Program-made: the position numbers and the translations under genes
The notes under the pieces: generated by a model
What the model was told of the DNA's origin: nothing
The model's database searches: none
What the model saw: only the letters and a program-made list of their open reading frames with translations
Origin: Novosphingobium sp. EMRT-2
GTDB taxonomy: Bacteria; Pseudomonadota; Alphaproteobacteria; Sphingomonadales; Sphingomonadaceae
Length of the DNA: 64,000 nucleotides
Assembly: GCF_005145025.1 (NCBI RefSeq)
Contig: NZ_CP039695.1
Location: 744,001 to 808,000, forward strand
Direction: 5' to 3'
In this document: piece by piece, positions 1-9,300 of the stretch
Position numbering within the stretch: position 1 is the first letter of the stretch
Layout: the number at the start of each line of letters is the position of its first letter

Positions 1-186
1 TCCCTCGATCAGATAGCCGATCAGTTCGTCGCGGCGGCCGGGCGCGGCCTTCATCTGCCCGATCAGGCCATAGACCTGCGATTCGTCGATTTCTTCCATG
101 GTATGCGCTTCCACTTTCCCCGCGCGGCCAGACAGGAGCATGGCGGCGGCGGCCCCGCCGATCATCGTGCGCCGGCTGACGAACAT
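1..186 (-). CDS. Putative quinol monooxygenase (ABM domain), 3' end missing
   Basis: The first 62 codons are visible and the rest lies beyond the window edge. The start overlaps the recN stop codon by one base (TGATG), so the two are probably co-translated. The N-terminus has an SRR pair, an Ala-rich hydrophobic stretch and then a polar segment, which suggests an export signal, possibly Tat-like. The segment YGLIGQMKAAPGRRDELIGY resembles the first strand and helix of antibiotic-biosynthesis monooxygenase (ABM, YgiN-like) proteins. These are small dimeric proteins that act on quinones or similar substrates. The substrate cannot be told from this fragment. Confidence 0.7.
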   Translation of the reverse strand, partial: MFVSRRTMIGGAAAAMLLSGRAGKVEAHTMEEIDESQVYGLIGQMKAAPGRRDELIGYLIEG

Positions 187-1892
187 CACGCCTGCTCCAG
201 CAGCCGGTCGGCCTGCGCCCGCGCTTCGGCGGTGATCTCCGCGCCGGACAGCATCCGTGCGATTTCCTCCTGCCGGCCAGCGGCATCAAGCAGCACCACC
301 GACGTTCGCGTCACGATGCCCTGGCTGGACTTGGCGATCAGGTAATGCGCGTTGCCACGCGCGGCGACCTGCGGGCTGTGTGTGACCGCCAGAAGCTGTC
401 CGCCGCCCCGACCGTTATTGTGCGCCAGCCGTGCCAGCCGTTCGCCGATCGCGCTGGCAACCGCGCCGCCCACGCCCCGGTCGATCTCGTCGAAGATTAC
501 CGTCGCCGCGCCGCCTTCCTCGGCCAGCGCCACCTTGAGTGCCAGGATGAAGCGCGAAAGCTCGCCGCCGCTGGCGATCTTGCCCAGCGGCGCGAAATCC
601 GCGCCGGGGTTGGTCGCGATCAGGAATTCCACCGCGTCGATACCACCCGGCCCCCAGCGGTCCTCGGGCAGGCGGAGAACGGCGGTATGGAACCGGGCGG
701 CGTCCAGCTTGAGCGGCACCAGTTCGGCGGCCACCGCCTTGTCCAGCCGGCGCGCGGCATCGGCGCGGGTGACGGACAACGCTTCGGCCTTGGCGCGATA
801 GTCCAGCCCCGCCTCCTGCGCCGCGCGCTGCAACGCGCCGATCTGCGCTTCCCCGCCTTCGATGGCATCGAGCGCCAGACGCATCTCGTGCATCCGGTGG
901 GGCAGTTCATCGGGCGTGCAGCCATGCTTGCGCGCCGCGCCGCGCAGGTCGAACAGCCGCGTCTCGATCCGGTCGAGCGCCTGCGGATCATGCGCCAGCG
1001 CTTCCGCCGCCGCCGAGAGCTTGTCCTCCGCCTCGCTCGCCTCGATCACGGCGCGGTCCAGCGCCTCGAGCGCTTCGGCCAGCAGCGGATGCTCCGCCGC
1101 GATGCGATCGAGCCGCCGCGCCGCCGCGCGCAACGAAGCCAGCGCGGAATCGGACCCGGCCCACAAATGCTGTAATTCGGCGAGATCGCCGGACAGCCGC
1201 TCGCCCTTCTGCATCGCCGCACGCTGGAGCGCGAGGTCTTCCTCCTCGCCGATCACCGGCGCCAGCGTGGTTAGTTCCGCAAGATGGGCGAGCAACAGAT
1301 CCTGCTCCGCCATCGCCGCTTCCACCCGCGCCCTGGCGGTCGCGAGCGCGGTTTCGGCACCGCGCCACTTGTCCCAGGCGGCGGCCACGGCCCCCGTATC
1401 GGCACGGGCATAGCGATCGAGCAACAGGCGGTGCCCGCGCGCGTTGACCAATCCCCGATCGTCATGCTGCCCATGCAGTTCGACCAGCGCCGGCGCGATT
1501 TCGCGTAGGAGCGCCACGCCCACCGGCTGGTCGTTGATAAAGGCCTTGCTGCCCCCGCCAGTTCCGGTCCCGGCATCGCCGCTCGCCGCGCGCAGCCGCC
1601 GGCGAACGATCAGCGGTTCGCCCGGTTCGATCTCCACGTCCGCTTCGGCCAGCGCATGGCGGATCGGATCGGGCAGGCGATCGAACTCGAACGTGGCGGT
1701 CACGCTGGCCTGATCCTCGCCCGCGCGCACAAGGCCGGCATCGGCCCGATCGCCCAGCACGAGTCCCAGCGCATCGAGCAGGATCGACTTGCCCGCGCCG
1801 GTCTCACCGGTGAGCACGCCGAGTCCGCTTGGAAACGCAAGGTCCAGTGCCTCGATAAGCACGATGTTGCGGATGGATAGTCCGGTCAGCAT
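186..1892 (-). CDS. recN: DNA repair protein RecN
   Basis: RecN is an SMC-like ATPase that acts at DNA double-strand breaks during recombinational repair. The 568-residue length fits the family. The Walker A motif GETGAGKS is at residues 29-36. The ABC signature ASGGELSRF starts near residue 440 and the Walker B region FDEIDRGVGG follows near 468. Between the two ATPase halves is a long Ala/Glu/Arg-rich region consistent with the RecN coiled coil. The gene is on the same strand as bamD (4953-5762), its usual neighbour in many alphaproteobacteria, but three plus-strand genes lie between them here. No LexA box was identified upstream. Confidence 0.95.
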   Translation of the reverse strand: MLTGLSIRNIVLIEALDLAFPSGLGVLTGETGAGKSILLDALGLVLGDRADAGLVRAGEDQASVTATFEFDRLPDPIRHALAEADVEIEPGEPLIVRRRLRAASGDAGTGTGGGSKAFINDQPVGVALLREIAPALVELHGQHDDRGLVNARGHRLLLDRYARADTGAVAAAWDKWRGAETALATARARVEAAMAEQDLLLAHLAELTTLAPVIGEEEDLALQRAAMQKGERLSGDLAELQHLWAGSDSALASLRAAARRLDRIAAEHPLLAEALEALDRAVIEASEAEDKLSAAAEALAHDPQALDRIETRLFDLRGAARKHGCTPDELPHRMHEMRLALDAIEGGEAQIGALQRAAQEAGLDYRAKAEALSVTRADAARRLDKAVAAELVPLKLDAARFHTAVLRLPEDRWGPGGIDAVEFLIATNPGADFAPLGKIASGGELSRFILALKVALAEEGGAATVIFDEIDRGVGGAVASAIGERLARLAHNNGRGGGQLLAVTHSPQVAARGNAHYLIAKSSQGIVTRTSVVLLDAAGRQEEIARMLSGAEITAEARAQADRLLEQA

Positions 1893-1923
1893 GGGCGACC
1901 GTTCTTAGCCGTTCGGAAACGCG

Positions 1924-1941
1924 CCGTCACCATCCGTTCAC
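1924..1941. promoter_or_regulatory. Weak Pho-box-like direct repeat
   Basis: Two 7-base units, CCGTCAC and CGTTCAC, sit 11 bases apart, which is the spacing of PhoB half-sites (consensus CTGTCAT). They match that consensus at only 5 and 4 of 7 positions. The site lies between divergent recN and the PlcP-like gene at 2034. It is listed only because that gene family is phosphate-regulated in other alphaproteobacteria. Confidence 0.2.
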
Positions 1942-2033
1942 GGCTTGTTTCAGCCCTGTGACACCACGCCACACACCCGCAACCTGATTGGGGCAAGGGA
2001 TTCGCTGAAAGCAACCGCAAAGGAGGCACGGCC

Positions 2034-2954
2034 ATGCCCAAGCAACGCCAAGCCAAGCCAGCGTTCCGGCCCACGTTCCAGACGGTCACCGAACTTGCCA
2101 CTTCCGTTCCGGCGTGGCTGGACTTGCCCGAACCGCGCGGCTTCCGCCCCAAGCGCAAGGTCCGGACGGTATGGATTTCCGACATCCACCTTGGCACGCG
2201 CGGCTGCAACGCGGCGATGCTGCTCGATTTCCTCGCCTCCATCGAATGCGAAACGCTCTATCTCGTGGGCGACATCGTCGATGGCTGGCGGTTGAAAAAG
2301 GGCTGGTACTGGCCCGACGCCCATAACGAGGTGATCCGCCGCGTGCTCAAGATGGCGCATCGCGGCACGCGCGTGGTGCTGATCGCGGGCAACCATGACG
2401 AGATGCTGCGCCCTTACGCGGGGATGAGCTTCGGCGGCGTGGAACTGGCGCTGGAAGCGATCCACACCACCGCCGACGGGCGCCGCCTGCTGGTGACTCA
2501 TGGCGACGGCTTTGACGGCGTGGTGCTCTATGCCCGCTGGCTCGCCTTCCTGGGCGACAAGGCCTACGAATTCCTGCTGCGCGCGAACCGCTGGTTCAAC
2601 CTGCTGCGCCGCCAGTTCAAGCTGCCCTACTGGTCGCTTTCGGCCTACCTCAAGAAGCGCGTGAAGAACGCGGTCCAGTTCGTCTGCGACTTCGAGGAAG
2701 CGGTGGCCCACGCGGCGCGCGAACAGGGCGTGGACGGCGTGGTCTGCGGCCACATCCACTGCGCCGAGATCCGCCAGATCGGCGATGTGACCTACTACAA
2801 CGACGGCGACTGGGTCGAAAGCTGCACCGCGCTGGTCGAGGATCACCAGGGCGCGATCGCCATCGTCGACTGGGCGGCGGAAACGCGCGAGGCCGAGATG
2901 AAGCACGGCAAGACCCTCACCCCGTCCACCGCGCGCGAGGAGGAACCGGCATGA
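2034..2954 (+). CDS. Calcineurin-like metallophosphoesterase (PlcP-like / UDP-2,3-diacylglucosamine diphosphatase family)
   Basis: This is a 306-residue metallophosphoesterase with all the metal-binding blocks: SDIHLG (49-54), GDIVDG (79-84), GNHDE (119-123), HGD (156-158) and GHIH (239-242). Automatic annotation would probably call it an LpxH-like diphosphatase. However, the blocks VGDIVDGWRLKKGWYWP and LPYWSLSA resemble the PlcP phospholipase C of Sinorhizobium, which removes head groups from phospholipids during phosphate starvation. The next gene, a glycosyltransferase overlapping by 4 bases, fits the known plcP-agt pairing. The start has a strong ribosome site (AAAGGAGG). A lipid A role cannot be excluded from sequence alone. 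Confidence 0.85.
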   Translation: MPKQRQAKPAFRPTFQTVTELATSVPAWLDLPEPRGFRPKRKVRTVWISDIHLGTRGCNAAMLLDFLASIECETLYLVGDIVDGWRLKKGWYWPDAHNEVIRRVLKMAHRGTRVVLIAGNHDEMLRPYAGMSFGGVELALEAIHTTADGRRLLVTHGDGFDGVVLYARWLAFLGDKAYEFLLRANRWFNLLRRQFKLPYWSLSAYLKKRVKNAVQFVCDFEEAVAHAAREQGVDGVVCGHIHCAEIRQIGDVTYYNDGDWVESCTALVEDHQGAIAIVDWAAETREAEMKHGKTLTPSTAREEEPA

Positions 2955-4012
2955 GGATCGCGATCTGCACCGACGCCTGGCACCCGCAGGTCAACGGCGT
3001 CGTCCGCACCCTGTCCACCACGGTGGATCGCCTGAACGCGCGCGGGCACGAGGTCGAGCTTATCACGCCCAGCCAGTTCCGCACGCTGCCCCTGCCCGGC
3101 TACAGCGAAATCCGGCTGGCGATGGCCCCGCGTTTCGGCACGCGGCGCACGCTGAAGGACTTCGCGCCCGATGTCGTTCATATCGCCACGGAAGGGCCGA
3201 TCGGCTGGAGCGCGCGCGGCTGGTGCAAGAGCACGGGCACGCCCTTCACCACCGCGTTCCACACCCGCTTTCCGGACTATGCGGCTGTTCGCACCGGGCT
3301 GGACGCCTCGCACTTCTGGCCGCTGATGCGCCGGTTCCACAACCAATCGCGCGCGGTGCTGGTATCCACGCCCACGCTGGCCGGCGAACTGGCAGCGCAG
3401 GGAATCGGACGCGCACGCCTGTGGTCGCGAGGAATCGACCGGTCGCTGTTCCATCCCCGCCACGATCCGCTGCCGGAAATGGCCGCGCTTCCCGGCCCGG
3501 TGATGCTCTATGTGGGGCGCGTGGCGGTGGAGAAGAACCTCGAGGCCTTCCTCTCCAGCACGGTCCCGGGCAGCAAAGTCGTGGTCGGTGACGGCCCCGA
3601 TCTCGTCCGCCTGCGCGAAACCTTTCCCGAAGCGACCTTCCTCGGCGCGCTCGCGGGCGAGCAGCTGGCGCGGGCCTATTGCTCGGCGCAGGTCTTCGTG
3701 TTTCCCAGCCGGACCGACACGTTCGGTCTCGTCATGATCGAAGCGCTGGCCTGCGGCCTGCCGGTCGCAGCCTTCCCCGTGCCCGGCCCGCTCGACATCG
3801 TGGGTGTGAACGGCCACGGCCCCGGCGGCGATCTTCCCATGCGCGTCGGCGCGCTGCGCGATAATCTGGATCACGCGATCGCCGATGCCCTGCGCTGCGA
3901 CCGGCTGGGCGCCGCGGTCCATGGCGCGAGCTACAGCTGGGATCGGGCGACCGACCAGTTCCTGACGGCGCTGACCGAGGCGCACCGGCAACCTGTCGCC
4001 GCCTTCGCCTGA
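2951..4012 (+). CDS. GT4-family glycosyltransferase (Agt-like candidate)
   Basis: This is a 353-residue GT-B fold retaining glycosyltransferase. The N-terminal acceptor domain opens with MRIAICTDAWHPQVNGVVRT, typical of GDP-mannose- and UDP-sugar-dependent lipid glycosyltransferases of family GT4. The C-terminal donor domain has LYVGRVAVEKN and the E-x7-E type motif region FPSRTDTFGLVMIE (about 251-264). The start overlaps the stop of the phosphoesterase gene (ATGA), so the two are translationally coupled. Coupling to a PlcP-like enzyme suggests transfer of a sugar to diacylglycerol to replace phospholipids, but this is inference. A hairpin terminator follows directly. Confidence 0.85.
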   Translation: MRIAICTDAWHPQVNGVVRTLSTTVDRLNARGHEVELITPSQFRTLPLPGYSEIRLAMAPRFGTRRTLKDFAPDVVHIATEGPIGWSARGWCKSTGTPFTTAFHTRFPDYAAVRTGLDASHFWPLMRRFHNQSRAVLVSTPTLAGELAAQGIGRARLWSRGIDRSLFHPRHDPLPEMAALPGPVMLYVGRVAVEKNLEAFLSSTVPGSKVVVGDGPDLVRLRETFPEATFLGALAGEQLARAYCSAQVFVFPSRTDTFGLVMIEALACGLPVAAFPVPGPLDIVGVNGHGPGGDLPMRVGALRDNLDHAIADALRCDRLGAAVHGASYSWDRATDQFLTALTEAHRQPVAAFA

Positions 4013-4021
4013 CGCGTACCC

Positions 4022-4054
4022 AAGGGGGAGCCGTTCGCAGGCGCGCTCCCCCTT
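4022..4054 (+). terminator. Hairpin terminator after the phosphoesterase-glycosyltransferase pair
   Basis: Perfect 10-bp arms, AAGGGGGAGC and GCTCCCCCTT, are separated by 13 bases and begin 10 bases after the glycosyltransferase stop codon. There is no long T run, so it may be a weak intrinsic terminator or an RNA-stability hairpin. Confidence 0.55.
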
Positions 4055-4106
4055 CCATCCTGCCCGGCCTTTCCTCTACGCTTTGCGGCAGGGAGGATTC
4101 GTATTC

Positions 4107-4913
4107 ATGGCGGAACGCTACAACACCATCACCATCGAAAGCCGCGGGCCGGTCGACTGGCTAACGCTGAACCGGCCCGAGGCCATGAACGCCATCTCGC
4201 TGGAGATGGTGCGCGAACTCAACGACTATTTCGGCGGGCTCTACAACGATGGATCGGTGCGCATCGTGGTGATGCGCGGGGCGGGCCGGGCGTTCTGCGC
4301 CGGGCTGGACATCAAGGAGCGCAGCGAGGACGAGCGCGCCGCCATTCCCTTTGGCGGCGGCTTCGGCTTCCAGGGCTATCTGGCCGATGTCTATGTGAAG
4401 ATGCGGCGCTGTCCGCAGCCGATCATCGCGCTGGTCCAGGGCCCCGCATGCGGCGGCGGTTTCGCCTTCGCGCTGGCTTCGGACATTCGCATCGCCGGCG
4501 AAAGCGCCCGGATGAACGCGGCTTTCATCCGGCTAGGCCTGTCATCGTGCGACATGGGCGTCAGCTATTTCCTGCCGCGCCTCGTCGGCGTTTCGGTCGC
4601 CTCCGAACTCATGCTGACCGGCCGTTTCATCCACGCGCCGCGCGCGCTGGCGACCGGGCTGGTGTCCGAAGTAGTTCCCGATGAACGGCTGGACGATGCC
4701 GCGCAGTCCTATATCGACGAAATGCTGATGGCGTCGCCGAAGGGCCTGCGCATGACCAAGGAAGGGCTCAACCTTGCGGTCGATGCCCCGAGCCTCGAAG
4801 CGGCGATGGCCATCGAGAATCGCAACCAGATCATGACATCGAGCAGCCCGAACTTCGCCGAAGGCATGCGGGCTTTCATCGAGAAGCGCAAACCGGTTTA
4901 CGTTCCGGACTGA
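4107..4913 (+). CDS. Enoyl-CoA hydratase/isomerase (crotonase) family protein
   Basis: This 268-residue crotonase-fold protein has the oxyanion-hole segments GRAFCAGLDIKE and QGPACGGGFAFALASDIRIA. The chosen ATG follows a GGGAGG ribosome site by 10 bases; a TTG start at 4083 is possible but poorer. Of the two catalytic glutamates of classic enoyl-CoA hydratases, the second has an equivalent (SELMLTGR). The first appears to be replaced in the stretch FIRLGLSSCDMGVSYF. It may therefore catalyse another crotonase reaction, such as isomerisation, rather than simple hydration. It stands alone between terminator-like sequences, so the pathway is unknown. Confidence 0.85.
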   Translation: MAERYNTITIESRGPVDWLTLNRPEAMNAISLEMVRELNDYFGGLYNDGSVRIVVMRGAGRAFCAGLDIKERSEDERAAIPFGGGFGFQGYLADVYVKMRRCPQPIIALVQGPACGGGFAFALASDIRIAGESARMNAAFIRLGLSSCDMGVSYFLPRLVGVSVASELMLTGRFIHAPRALATGLVSEVVPDERLDDAAQSYIDEMLMASPKGLRMTKEGLNLAVDAPSLEAAMAIENRNQIMTSSSPNFAEGMRAFIEKRKPVYVPD

Positions 4914-4952
4914 GCAAGGCTCCGGGGCGGGCTCACCCGCTCCGGATCGCGA

Positions 4953-5762
4953 TCAGGCGGCGTTGGTGCCGGGGGCCTTGCTGTTCATCAGGCGATAGGC
5001 CTTCTGATACCATTCGCTGCCGGGATAGTTGTTGCCCAGCACAGCCGCCGCCTTCTGCGCTTCTTCCGGCACGCCGAGGGCCAGATAGCTTTCGACCAGA
5101 CGATAGAGCGCTTCGGGCGTGTGGCTGGTCTGCTGGTACTTGTCGACCACCACGCGGAACCGCAGGGTGCCGGCCAGCCACTTGCCGCTGCGCTGGTAGA
5201 AGCGGCCGATCTCCATTTCCTTGCCGGCCAAGTGATCGTTCACCAGATCCATCTTCAGCCGCGCGTCGGTGGCGTAATCGGTATTCGGGAAACGGCGCAT
5301 CACTTCGTTGAGCGCGGTCTGCGCCTGCAGGGTGATCTTCTGGTCGCGCGTCACGTCGCTGATCTGCTCGTAATAGCACAGCGCGATCAGGTAGTAGGCG
5401 TAGGGCGCGTCCTTGTTGCCGGGGTGAATCGACAGGAAGCGCTGGGCCGATTGCGTCGCCTTGGCGTAATCGCGCGCGGCATAGTAACTGAACGCGCTCA
5501 TCAACTGCGCGCGGCGCGCCCAGGGCGAATAGGGATGCTGGCGCTCCACTTCGTCGAACAGCGCCGCCGCCTGCTTGGCATTGCCCTGGTCCAGCCGTTC
5601 CTTGGCCGCCATGTAGAGCGTATCGACGTCCCGCGCGACATAGGCCACGTCCTTCTTGGAACGCGCGCCGCCGGCGCAACCGGCGGTCAGCCCAAGGGCG
5701 GCGGTGGCGGCGGCGAGAACGGCAATCCGCAGCGGGGTGCGGCCATGGGCGATAAACGTCAT
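4953..5762 (-). CDS. bamD: Outer membrane protein assembly factor BamD
   Basis: BamD is an outer-membrane lipoprotein that, with BamA, folds and inserts beta-barrel proteins. The 269 residues start with a signal peptide and a lipobox, LTAGC, with the lipidated Cys at residue 29. Tetratricopeptide-type helices follow, including YMAAKERLDQGNAKQAAALF and HPYSPWARRAQLMSAFSYY, characteristic of BamD/ComL. The length is typical. It is transcribed toward recN, but the usual bamD-recN adjacency is broken by plus-strand genes. The gene is expected to be essential. Confidence 0.95.
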   Translation of the reverse strand: MTFIAHGRTPLRIAVLAAATAALGLTAGCAGGARSKKDVAYVARDVDTLYMAAKERLDQGNAKQAAALFDEVERQHPYSPWARRAQLMSAFSYYAARDYAKATQSAQRFLSIHPGNKDAPYAYYLIALCYYEQISDVTRDQKITLQAQTALNEVMRRFPNTDYATDARLKMDLVNDHLAGKEMEIGRFYQRSGKWLAGTLRFRVVVDKYQQTSHTPEALYRLVESYLALGVPEEAQKAAAVLGNNYPGSEWYQKAYRLMNSKAPGTNAA

Positions 5763-5846
5763 GGCAGCCCTATAACCAGCGCCCCCATGAACGCCAAGTG
5801 AAGTTCTGCATGCATCGATTTCAGGACGTGACGGCCCACGCGAAGA

Positions 5847-6281
5847 TCACGCCTCCTCGAACGGAGGGATCACCGCAATCGGATCGGCCAGCGTGATCCG
5901 GTCCAGCATAGCCGCCATTTCATCGCGCAACTGGAGCATCAGGCCCCGCAACCGGCATTCGGCCTCCGGCAGGCAATTGGTGCAGGTTTCATGCGCGTTG
6001 CGGCTGGCGCACGGAACCAGCGCAAGGCTGCCCCGCGTCAGGCGGATGATGTCGCCATAGCGGATGTCCACCGGCGGAAGGGCCAGTTCGTATCCCCCTT
6101 CGCGCCCGCGCTGCGAAACGACGATTCCCTCGCGCGCCATTTCCGAGAGAATCACGGTCAGGAACTTGCGCGGGATGTTCTGCGCATCGGCAATGGCATC
6201 CAGCCGCACCGGACCCTGTCCGAAGGTATCGGCAAGATGCTGCAAGGCCCTGATCGTGTAGCGCGTCTTCTGCGACAGCAT
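5847..6281 (-). CDS. Rrf2-family transcriptional regulator with a four-cysteine cluster
   Basis: This 144-residue Rrf2 protein has an N-terminal winged helix (MLSQKTRYTIRALQHLA; recognition region NIPRKFLTVILSEMAREGIV; RGREGGYELA). Cys91, Cys100, Cys103 and Cys109 form a cluster where IscR, NsrR and RirA bind an iron-sulfur cluster. The spacing, CX8CX2CX5C, is not exactly that of any of those three. It is therefore probably a redox- or iron-sensing repressor, though its target is not identified. It lies 68 bases downstream of the 5-oxoprolinase gene on the same strand and might be cotranscribed with it. Confidence 0.88.
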   Translation of the reverse strand: MLSQKTRYTIRALQHLADTFGQGPVRLDAIADAQNIPRKFLTVILSEMAREGIVVSQRGREGGYELALPPVDIRYGDIIRLTRGSLALVPCASRNAHETCTNCLPEAECRLRGLMLQLRDEMAAMLDRITLADPIAVIPPFEEA

Positions 6282-6349
6282 GGAGACACAAAAGCGCCTC
6301 GCACCCGAAAGTCAATCGCGGCGGTAGAAAACCTTGTCTAATCCACGAT

Positions 6350-9300
6350 TCACGGCGTGCCGCGTTCCCGATCGGGCGCGCCATACCCGCCGCCGCCCGG
6401 CGTTTCGATCACGAAGACATCGCCTGGCTCCAGCGTGGCCGAAGCGGTTGCCGGCAGAACCTCGACACGACCATCCGCGCGCTCGATCCCATTGCGCCCG
6501 GTTTGTCCGTCCGCGCCACCCTGCAGGCCGAACGGCGGCACGATCCGGCGGTTCGACAGGATGCCGGCCTCCATCGCTCCGAGAAAGCGCACTCTGCGCA
6601 CCGCGCCATCGCCGCCACGATGATGGCCGGCCCCGCCCGAGCCGCGCCGGATGGAGAACTCCTCCAGCAGCACGGGGAACCGCGTTTCCAGCACTTCGGG
6701 ATCGGTCAGGCGGCTGTTGGTCATGTGCGTCTGCACCACCGCCGTTCCGTCGAAATCCGGCCCCGCGCCCGATCCGCCGGCGATCGTCTCGTAATACTGG
6801 TGGCGCGCATTGCCGAAGGTGAAGTTGTTCATCGTCCCCTGCGCCCCCGCCATCGCGCCCAGCGCACCGAACAGCGCGTCGGTCACGACCTGGCTGGTCT
6901 CGACGTTCCCGGCCACCACGGCGGCGGGCGCTTGCGGGCGGAGCATCGACCCTTCGGGCACCACCACGGTCAGCGGGCGCAGGCACCCTTCGTTCATCGG
7001 CACCGCATCGTCGATCAGCGTGCGCACAACATAGAGCACGGCGGCGCGCACGACCGGCAGCGGCGCGTTGAAATTGTCGCCCAGTTGCGGGCTGGAGCCG
7101 GTGAAATCGACCGTGGCATGGCGGGCCGCGCGATCGATCGCCACGCTCACGGCAACCTGCGCGCCGTTATCCATCGCATAGGTGAAGCTCCCGTCGGCCA
7201 GCCGGTCGAGCAGCGCGCGCACCGCCGCCTCGGCATGGTCCTGCACATGCCCCATATAGGCATCGACCACCGCCCTGCCCTGTTCAGCAGCGATGCGGCG
7301 CAGTTCGGAAGCCCCCCGCGCGCACGACGCGATCTGCGCCTTCAGGTCCGCGATGTTCTGGTCCACGTTGCGCGAGGGCCAGCGCCCGGACGACAGGCGC
7401 GCGCGTAAATCCGCCTCGCACAAGTGCCCTTGGTCCACCAGCAGCACGTTATCGAGCAGCACGCCCTCCTCGTCCAGCGTGCGGCTGCCGGGGGGCATCG
7501 ATCCCGGCGCGATCCCGCCGATGTCGGCATGATGGCCACGCGCGGCGACGAACCAGGCCGGCGCCGCATCGCCCTCTTCGGCAAACACCGGCATCACCAC
7601 CGTCACGTCGGGCAGATGGGTGCCGCCATCATACGGCGCGTTGAGAACATAGGCATCGCCGGGGCGCAGCCCGCGTCCGTCCCGCCCCTCCCCGCGCCGG
7701 GCCAGCACGGTGCGCACGCTTTCGCCCATCGATCCCAGATGCACGGGCATGTGCGGCGCATTGGCGATCAGGCTGCCTGCGCGGTCGAACAGCGCGCAGG
7801 AGAAATCGAGCCGCTCACGGATGTTGACCGACGAGGCGCTGTGCTGAAGCGCCGCGCCCATTTCCTCGGCCACGGCCATGAACAGCCCGCTCATGATCTC
7901 CAGCCGCACCGGATCGAGCACGGTATCCGCCGCGCAATCCACCGCGCGCGGCTGCGCCCGGCGCAGGATGAGGTTGCCGATGGCGTCGACTTCCACGCGC
8001 CAGCCCGGTTCGACCACCGTCGTCGATACCGGATCGACGATCAGCGCCGGCCCCGTCGCGGTGAAGCCGCAGGCCAAATTCTCGCGCCGGTAGAGCGGGG
8101 TAGCATGCCGTTCGCCGCCGGTGAACATCGAGACGGTGCCGGCTGGCGGCCCTGAGCGTTCGGGCAGGACCGCCACCGGCACGTCGGCATGGTCCGAGGC
8201 GGCCACCGCCTCGACCCGCACGGCTTCCGCCAAGATCCCACCTTCGGGCGCGAAGCCGAACCGGCGCTGCCAGTCCGCCGCGAAGGCAGCCCGCATCGCC
8301 TCGAGCGGTGCAAAAGCCACTTCGATCGTGTTCTCGGTGCCCTGCGGCCGCAGGTGGAGCGTCACCTCGCGCCGCAGGTGAGCCCCCTCGACATGGCCAG
8401 CGACCAGTTCGGCCTCCGCCGCATCGCCCAGCAGGCCAACCGTCCGAGCGATGGCAGCCGCCCCCTCCGCATCCAGGAGGCACCCCAGCGTGGCCTCGCA
8501 CACCACGCGCCGGTCGGCAAGGCCCATGCCATAGGCGGAGAGCACGCTCGCCAGCGGATGGCACTGCACGGTATCGATCCCCAGCGCATCCGCCACCAGG
8601 CAGGCATGCTGCCCGCCCGCGCCGCCGAAACAGGCAAGCGTAGCACGGGTGACGTCATGGCCCCGGCGCACGGAAATCGCCTTGATCGCGTTGGCCATGT
8701 TGGCGACGGCAATGCGCAGGAAGCCTTCGGCAGCCTGCTCGGGCGAAACCGCGCGCCCGGTCGCCGCGCGGACCTGCGCGGTCAGTTCGGCGAAACGGCG
8801 CTCCACCGCGTCACGATCGAGCGGTTCATTGCCATCCGGGCCGAACACATGCGGGAAATGATCGGGTTGCAGCTTGCCCAGCAAGAGGTTGCAATCGGTC
8901 ACCGCCAGCGGCCCGCCGCGCCGGTAGCACGCCGGCCCCGGCACCGCGCCCGCCGATTCCGGGCCGACCAGGAAGCGGACGCCATCGAAACGGCAGATCG
9001 AACCGCCGCCCGCCGCCACGGTGTGAATGCGCATCATCGGCGCGCGGATGCGTGATCCCGCCACCCGCGCCTCGGCCTCGCGCTCATAGCTGCCGGCGTA
9101 GTACGAAACGTCGGTCGACGTGCCGCCCATGTCGAAGCCCACGACTTGCGCGAAACCCGCCGCTTTGGCCGTGGCCGCCATGCCGACGATGCCTCCGGCC
9201 GGGCCGGAGAGCACGGCGTCTTTGCCGTGGAACGCCTCGCCGGCGGCAAGCCCGCCGCTCGATTGCATGTAGAGCGCCGCGACCGCCGGTCCCAGCCCCG

